DNA of 9,063 bases from Bacteroidales bacterium UBA2198 (GTDB lineage: Bacteria > Bacteroidota > Bacteroidia > Bacteroidales > VadinHA17): positions 10,014 to 19,076 of the forward strand of contig DCVC01000296.1 in assembly GCA_002328625.1 (NCBI GenBank). The letters run 5' to 3'. This document shows positions 5,745 through 9,063 of this stretch, piece by piece. The position numbers and the translations under genes were made by a program. Numbering within the stretch: position 1 is the stretch's first letter; the number at the start of each line of letters is the position of its first letter. The notes under the pieces are model-generated. The model had not been told where the DNA came from and made no database searches. It saw only the letters and a program-made list of their open reading frames with translations.

Positions 5745-6956
5745 CTATTCAAAGAGTTTAAATGTCTCTTTTATCAGCTCAATAGCTTCCCTGAGTTGAA
5801 TCTCAGTAATTACAAGGGGAGGAGCAAAGCGAATTATATGCTCATGTGTGGGTTTGGCAATCAACCCCTTTTCCTTCATGGCAAGACAAACATCCCATGC
5901 TGTCTTGTCGCCCTTTGGTTTAACAACCACTGCATTGAGCAGGCCTTTTCCACGGACAATTTCAATCATATCCGATTTAATCGCACGTAGTTCCTCTCGA
6001 AATATTTTTCCTAGATGCTCTGCTTTATCTGCAAGTTTTTCATGCCTTATCACTTCGAGAGCAGCAATCGCTACCTTGCATGCAAGAGGATTACCTCCGA
6101 AAGTTGAACCATGCTCGCCCGGCTTGATCGTTAGCATGACCTCATCGTCAGCAAGAACAGCTGAAACAGGCAACACGCCTCCGGACAGGGCTTTTCCAAG
6201 TATCAAAATATCAGGACGAACACCTTCATGATCGCATGCAAGCAGTTTGCCAGTACGTCCAATGCCTGTCTGAACTTCATCGGCGATGAAAAGAACATTC
6301 TTCGATTTGCACAGATCATACGCTTTCCTGAGATATCCTTCATCCGGAACAAAAACTCCTGCTTCACCCTGAATGGGTTCAACAAGAAAACCGGCAACAT
6401 CCGGGTCATTCAATGCATCTTCCAGAGCATCCGGATCGTTATAGGGAATGATGATAAACCCGGGAGTGAAAGGTCCATAATGATTTCTGGCGTCAGGATC
6501 TGTCGACATTGATATGATGGTAATGGTCCTTCCGTGAAAATTACCTTCGCAGGCAATGATCTTCGCATTGTTCTCCTGTATGCCTTTTTTCTTGTATGCC
6601 CATTTACGGCAGAGTTTAAGAGCCGTTTCATCAGCTTCGGCACCTGAGTTCATGGGAAGTACTTTGTCATACCTGAAATACTTCGTGATATATTCTTCAT
6701 ATTCACCAAGAACAGAATTATAAAAAGCCCTTGAAGTCAGTGTGAGCCTTTGTGCCTGACCAGTCAATGCTTTTACAATTTCGGGGTGGCAGTGGCCCTG
6801 ATTCACGGCAGAGTATGCAGACAGAAAGTCAAAATAACGCTTTCCCTCAACATCCCATACAAACGGACCTTCCCCTCTTTCAAGAACCACCGGAAGAGGA
6901 TGGTAATTGTGTGCTCCATATTTGTCTTCCCGATTAATATAATCCTGTGAATTCAT
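5745..6956 (-). CDS. rocD: Ornithine aminotransferase (ornithine-oxo-acid transaminase)
   Basis: A 403-residue class III, fold-type I PLP aminotransferase of full family length. It transfers the delta-amino group of ornithine to 2-oxoglutarate, giving glutamate-5-semialdehyde (which cyclises to pyrroline-5-carboxylate) and glutamate, and so links arginine, ornithine, proline and glutamate metabolism in the cytoplasm. Residues visible are Schiff-base K255 in LILGKALSGG, D226 and Q229 in IADEVQTG for the pyridine ring, the phosphate-binding NSGAEADE at 103-110, R143 in FHGRT, and E193/E198 in VEPIQGEAG. Stretches such as SAYSAVNQGHCHP, LTLTSRAFYN, LGEYEEYITK and KPGEHGSTFGGNP are nearly identical to eukaryotic OAT as I remember it, which separates it from acetylornithine aminotransferase (ArgD). 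The ATG at 6956 has an A-rich leader and no Shine-Dalgarno site. No other arginine or proline genes are nearby, so it is probably transcribed alone. Confidence 0.95.
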   Translation of the reverse strand: MNSQDYINREDKYGAHNYHPLPVVLERGEGPFVWDVEGKRYFDFLSAYSAVNQGHCHPEIVKALTGQAQRLTLTSRAFYNSVLGEYEEYITKYFRYDKVLPMNSGAEADETALKLCRKWAYKKKGIQENNAKIIACEGNFHGRTITIISMSTDPDARNHYGPFTPGFIIIPYNDPDALEDALNDPDVAGFLVEPIQGEAGVFVPDEGYLRKAYDLCKSKNVLFIADEVQTGIGRTGKLLACDHEGVRPDILILGKALSGGVLPVSAVLADDEVMLTIKPGEHGSTFGGNPLACKVAIAALEVIRHEKLADKAEHLGKIFREELRAIKSDMIEIVRGKGLLNAVVVKPKGDKTAWDVCLAMKEKGLIAKPTHEHIIRFAPPLVITEIQLREAIELIKETFKLFE

Positions 6957-6986
6957 GTTGTTGATTGTTAATTAGTTATGTTTTAG

Positions 6987-6994
6987 CGAATATA
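6987..6994 (-). promoter_or_regulatory. Weak candidate -7 box for rocD
   Basis: On the - strand TATATTCG, one base off the Bacteroidota -7 consensus TAnnTTTG, lies 30 bp before the rocD ATG. No convincing -33 TTTG is found at the usual distance; GCTTTCG is the nearest match. The tandem octamer repeats lie roughly 60-115 bp further upstream. Confidence 0.25.
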
Positions 6995-7053
6995 AGTCAC
7001 AATTTTACGAAAGCTTTTCCTTATTTCAAAATTAAACTGTTGTAAGGTCAAAA

Positions 7054-7109
7054 GGGTTTAATGGTTTAAGGGTTTAAGGGTTTAAGGGTTTAATGGTTTA
7101 ATGGTTGAA
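7054..7109. repeat. Seven tandem octamer repeats (KGGTTTAA) between trmD and rocD
   Basis: Seven contiguous 8-bp units on the + strand: GGGTTTAA at 7054, 7070, 7078 and 7086, TGGTTTAA at 7062 and 7094, and a last variant TGGTTGAA at 7102. They alternate only in the first base, except for the final unit. The array lies 98-153 bp upstream of the rocD start and after the trmD end. It contains no gene. Such arrays can change length by replication slippage. An effect on rocD expression is conceivable but not shown. Confidence 0.9.
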
Positions 7110-7141
7110 AATCATCTACAGTTTGCGCGGAGTCAATGTTA

Positions 7142-7169
7142 AATAATCCTTCCCATTGCAGGAATTATT
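7142..7169 (-). terminator. Imperfect hairpin at the 3' end of trmD
   Basis: On the - strand AATAATTCC (overlapping the trmD stop codon region) can pair with GGATTATT after an 11-base loop, with one bulged T. The downstream side ends in ATTATTTAA without a long U run. This is a weak terminator candidate. Confidence 0.3.
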
Positions 7170-7845
7170 CTTCCTGTGCAAGATCAGGTCTCATTTTCCT
7201 TGTTCTTTCAAGGGATTGTTCATGCCTCCATTTTTCGATTTCGCCAGCGTTTCCTGATAATAGTATTTCGGGGACTTTCCATCCATGAAATTCTGAAGGC
7301 CTGGTATATACGGGAGGCGCCAGGAGGTCATCCTGAAACGAATCGGAGAGGGCTGACTGTTCATCGGAAATCGCACCGGGCAGGAGTCTGACAATTGCGT
7401 CAGTAATAATGGCAGCAGGAAGTTCTCCTCCCGATAATACAAAGTCACCAATCGACAGTTCCATTGTTACCAGTTGATCCCTTATTCTTTGGTCAATCCC
7501 CTTGTAATGCCCTGCAAGAATTATAATGTTGTTTTTCAGGGAGAGTTTATTAGCCAGCCGCTGTGTGAATTTTTTCCCATCAGGTGTTGTATAAATTATT
7601 TCATCATACTCCCTTTCTCTTTTTAACTTTTCGATGGCACTGAAAACAGGCTCAATCATCAATACCATACCGGCACCACCACCATAGGCATAATCATCAA
7701 CACTCCTGTATTTATCTTTTGTAAAATCGTGCAGATTAATCACATTAATCTCAACAAGTTTTTTTCCCCTTGCCCTTTTTACTATTGAATGGTTTAGAGG
7801 ACTTTCCAGCAAGTCGGGTAAAACAGTGAGAATATCTATTCGCAT
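7165..7845 (-). CDS. trmD: tRNA (guanine-N1-)-methyltransferase, m1G37
   Basis: A 226-residue SPOUT methyltransferase that uses S-adenosylmethionine to methylate G37 next to the anticodon of tRNAs with G36, preventing +1 frameshifting; it is essential in most bacteria. The trefoil-knot SAM site is visible: DDYAYGGGAGM (50-60), LAGHYKGIDQR (110-120) and SIGDFVLSGGE (131-141). R153 in VRLLPG and D172 in SFQDDLLAPP correspond to the E. coli catalytic or tRNA-contact residues R154 and D169. The C-terminal domain has YTRPSEFHGWKVPEILLSGN (180-199) and a basic helix RHEQSLERTRKMRP. The MRIDILTVLP start at 7845 is the normal N-terminus. The rpsP-rimM-trmD-rplS cluster known from other phyla is absent here. 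A 10-bp inverted repeat and a -7-like box occupy the leader. Confidence 0.97.
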   Translation of the reverse strand: MRIDILTVLPDLLESPLNHSIVKRARGKKLVEINVINLHDFTKDKYRSVDDYAYGGGAGMVLMIEPVFSAIEKLKREREYDEIIYTTPDGKKFTQRLANKLSLKNNIIILAGHYKGIDQRIRDQLVTMELSIGDFVLSGGELPAAIITDAIVRLLPGAISDEQSALSDSFQDDLLAPPVYTRPSEFHGWKVPEILLSGNAGEIEKWRHEQSLERTRKMRPDLAQEE

Positions 7846-7875
7846 TGTTGTATTATTTATTCAAAAATACAACAA
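7845..7875. repeat. 10-bp perfect inverted repeat across the trmD leader and start
   Basis: TTGTTGTATT (7845-7854) and its exact reverse complement AATACAACAA (7866-7875) are separated by 11 bases. On the - strand the right arm overlaps the -7-like box and the left arm runs into the A of the trmD ATG. It could be an operator or an RNA hairpin at the translation start, or chance in AT-rich DNA. Confidence 0.6.
7862..7869 (-). promoter_or_regulatory. Candidate -7 box of the trmD promoter
   Basis: On the - strand TATTTTTG matches the Bacteroidota -7 consensus TAnnTTTG exactly and lies 16 bp before the trmD ATG, implying a leader of roughly 10 bases. A TTTG lies upstream with only 13 bp between the boxes, shorter than usual, so the -33 element is doubtful. 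Confidence 0.4.
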
Positions 7876-7934
7876 ATTAGTTCAAATTGTTAAATAAGGC
7901 AGAGGGTCCGTATTTGTCAGGCAGGTTTATTACC

Positions 7935-9062
7935 CTATTCCATTCTGAGAGCATTGGCAGGATTATAACTGGCTGCCTTGATTGTCTGATAACCTATCGA
8001 TACCCATCCTATAGATAATGTAATTAATGTTGCCAAAAGATAAATTACCGGATTTATGTTCACTTTGCTTGCAAATCCTTCAAGCCAGTATCTTGAACCG
8101 AAATATGCCACCGGATATGCTAACAGTGATGAAACAAGAATCAGGTATACTACTTCCTTTGATAAAAGTCTCAGCACAATGCTGATGGAGGCTCCGTAAG
8201 TTTTTCTTATTCCTATCTCCCTGGTCCTCTTGTTTGTAATATATGTTACGAGGCCAATTAATCCAAGACAGGCAATAAAGATCGCCAGGACAGAGAAAAT
8301 AATGAAAATTCTTCCTGTTTTCATTTCTGCTGAATAAAGATTATTCCATGTATCAGTGAAGAATTCATACTGAAAAGGTTGCTTGGCAGTAAAGGTCTGC
8401 CAGGTTTGTTCTATTGCTTTGATTGTACCTGATACATCATTCCCGGAAAGCCTTACTGTTGCAAATTTGTCACCTCCGCCCGGACCCATTACCGTAAAAC
8501 AAACAGGAGTTATTGCTTTATGCATTGATTCAATATAAAAATCTTTCATCACACCGATGATCTGTAGCTTTCTGAATTGCTGAGGTCCTCTCGGCTCCAC
8601 GATGTATTTCCCCACCGGATCCTTCAGCCCCAAAGACTTTACTGCTGTTTCGTTGATAAGTATTGCCAATGAATCATTACCATAATCACGTGAAAAGAAA
8701 CGGCCTTCCACAAGCTGAACACCTAAAGCCTGTGGAAAATCCAGACTAACGCCTGCCTGATTAATAAGAAATGTATTTTTTTCAGGATCATCATCCTTTA
8801 AAAAACCATTATTACTGAAGGTTGTTCCTGGCAGGGCCCACGAAAATCCAACTTTTTCAACACCGGGGATCTGCAAAAGCTGAGCCCTGAAAGGTTCAAG
8901 CTGTCTGTAAAAAGCATCAGGTCTCCGAATCACAATCAGGTTCTCCTTTTTAAAACCAAGGTCCTTACCTGTCATGAAATTCAGCTGATTGTAGACAATA
9001 ATAGAACCTATTATTATAATAATGGATACTGTAAACTGGAAAACGACCAGAATTCCCCGAAG
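7935..9062 (-). CDS. ABC transporter permease, MacB/FtsX type (N-terminal part outside window)
   Basis: The frame is open through the right edge, so the ATG at 8975 is internal. The 375 visible residues begin LRGILVVFQFTVSIIIIIGS, the start of a transmembrane segment typical of the second half of Bacteroidota FtsX-like permeases. Order: helix at about 5-24; a large periplasmic MacB_PCD-like domain (about 25-248) with LGFKKENLIVIRRP, LGVQLVEGRFFSRDYGNDSL and INETAVKSLGLKDPVGK; helix at about 251-275; the cytoplasmic coupling stretch KRTREIGIRKTYGAS; helices at about 303-321 and 337-357; and the end ASYNPANALRME. Such permeases use an ATPase partner for mechanical work across the envelope (efflux of macrolide-like compounds, lipoprotein or peptide handling). 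The ATPase gene and the first half of the protein are not in view, so the substrate is unknown. The stop codon lies 89 bp before the trmD start, with no clear terminator between. Confidence 0.92.
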   Translation of the reverse strand, partial: LRGILVVFQFTVSIIIIIGSIIVYNQLNFMTGKDLGFKKENLIVIRRPDAFYRQLEPFRAQLLQIPGVEKVGFSWALPGTTFSNNGFLKDDDPEKNTFLINQAGVSLDFPQALGVQLVEGRFFSRDYGNDSLAILINETAVKSLGLKDPVGKYIVEPRGPQQFRKLQIIGVMKDFYIESMHKAITPVCFTVMGPGGGDKFATVRLSGNDVSGTIKAIEQTWQTFTAKQPFQYEFFTDTWNNLYSAEMKTGRIFIIFSVLAIFIACLGLIGLVTYITNKRTREIGIRKTYGASISIVLRLLSKEVVYLILVSSLLAYPVAYFGSRYWLEGFASKVNINPVIYLLATLITLSIGWVSIGYQTIKAASYNPANALRME

Positions 9063-9063
9063 G

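Noticed and set aside
5796..6643. Several open frames on both strands overlapping rocD
   Set aside because: The rocD frame carries a complete set of catalytic motifs; the others are alternative-frame translations without family features.
7054..7109. Telomere-like repeat (resembles TTTAGGG) or CRISPR array
   Set aside because: The unit is 8 bp without spacers and is internal to a bacterial-type gene region, so neither a telomere nor a CRISPR array is supported.

Overview
The window looks like a chromosomal fragment of a Bacteroidota bacterium, probably class Bacteroidia. The reasons are the ECF sigma factor of the Bacteroidota type, the MacB/FtsX-like permease ending in ASYNPANALRME, a TAnnTTTG-type -7 box, start codons mostly preceded by A-rich leaders instead of strong Shine-Dalgarno sites, and a moderately AT-rich composition with very AT-rich intergenic DNA. 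Nothing in the sequence identifies the genus. No rRNA, tRNA, CRISPR, insertion sequence or phage gene was seen.

Layout from left to right. The end of a mutS2 gene (Smr domain) enters on the + strand and stops 5 bases before a convergent gene. All other genes lie on the - strand. Read in their own direction, from the right edge: an ABC-type FtsX/MacB permease (5' end outside the window), trmD, rocD, an M28 lipoprotein peptidase with a PDZ domain, a five-helix membrane protein of unknown function, and then a compact four-gene block: ECF sigma factor, membrane-anchored putative anti-sigma factor, exported repeat protein predicted to form a beta-solenoid, and a small DUF861-type cupin.

The four-gene block is the most interesting part. 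The sigma and anti-sigma genes overlap as ATGA, the anti-sigma and solenoid genes overlap by 20 bp, and the cupin ATG directly follows the solenoid stop codon. They are therefore almost certainly co-transcribed, and at least the first three are likely translationally coupled. A reasonable model, which is inference, is an envelope-stress or surface-state circuit: the anti-sigma exposes a helical domain to the periplasm and holds the sigma factor at the membrane, and the regulon includes the exported tyrosine-repeat protein. A 16-bp near-perfect direct repeat lies just upstream of, and overlapping, the possible GTG start of the sigma gene.

The remaining genes are mostly housekeeping: TrmD (tRNA m1G37), RocD (ornithine/glutamate semialdehyde interconversion) and MutS2. 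The peptidase and the unknown membrane protein are 39 bp apart and could form a small envelope operon. Non-coding features worth noting are seven octamer tandem repeats between trmD and rocD, a 14-bp A/T-only perfect hairpin just after rocD, and a 10-bp perfect inverted repeat spanning the leader and first base of trmD. No gene-free stretch exceeds 300 bases; the longest is the 208-bp trmD-rocD gap.
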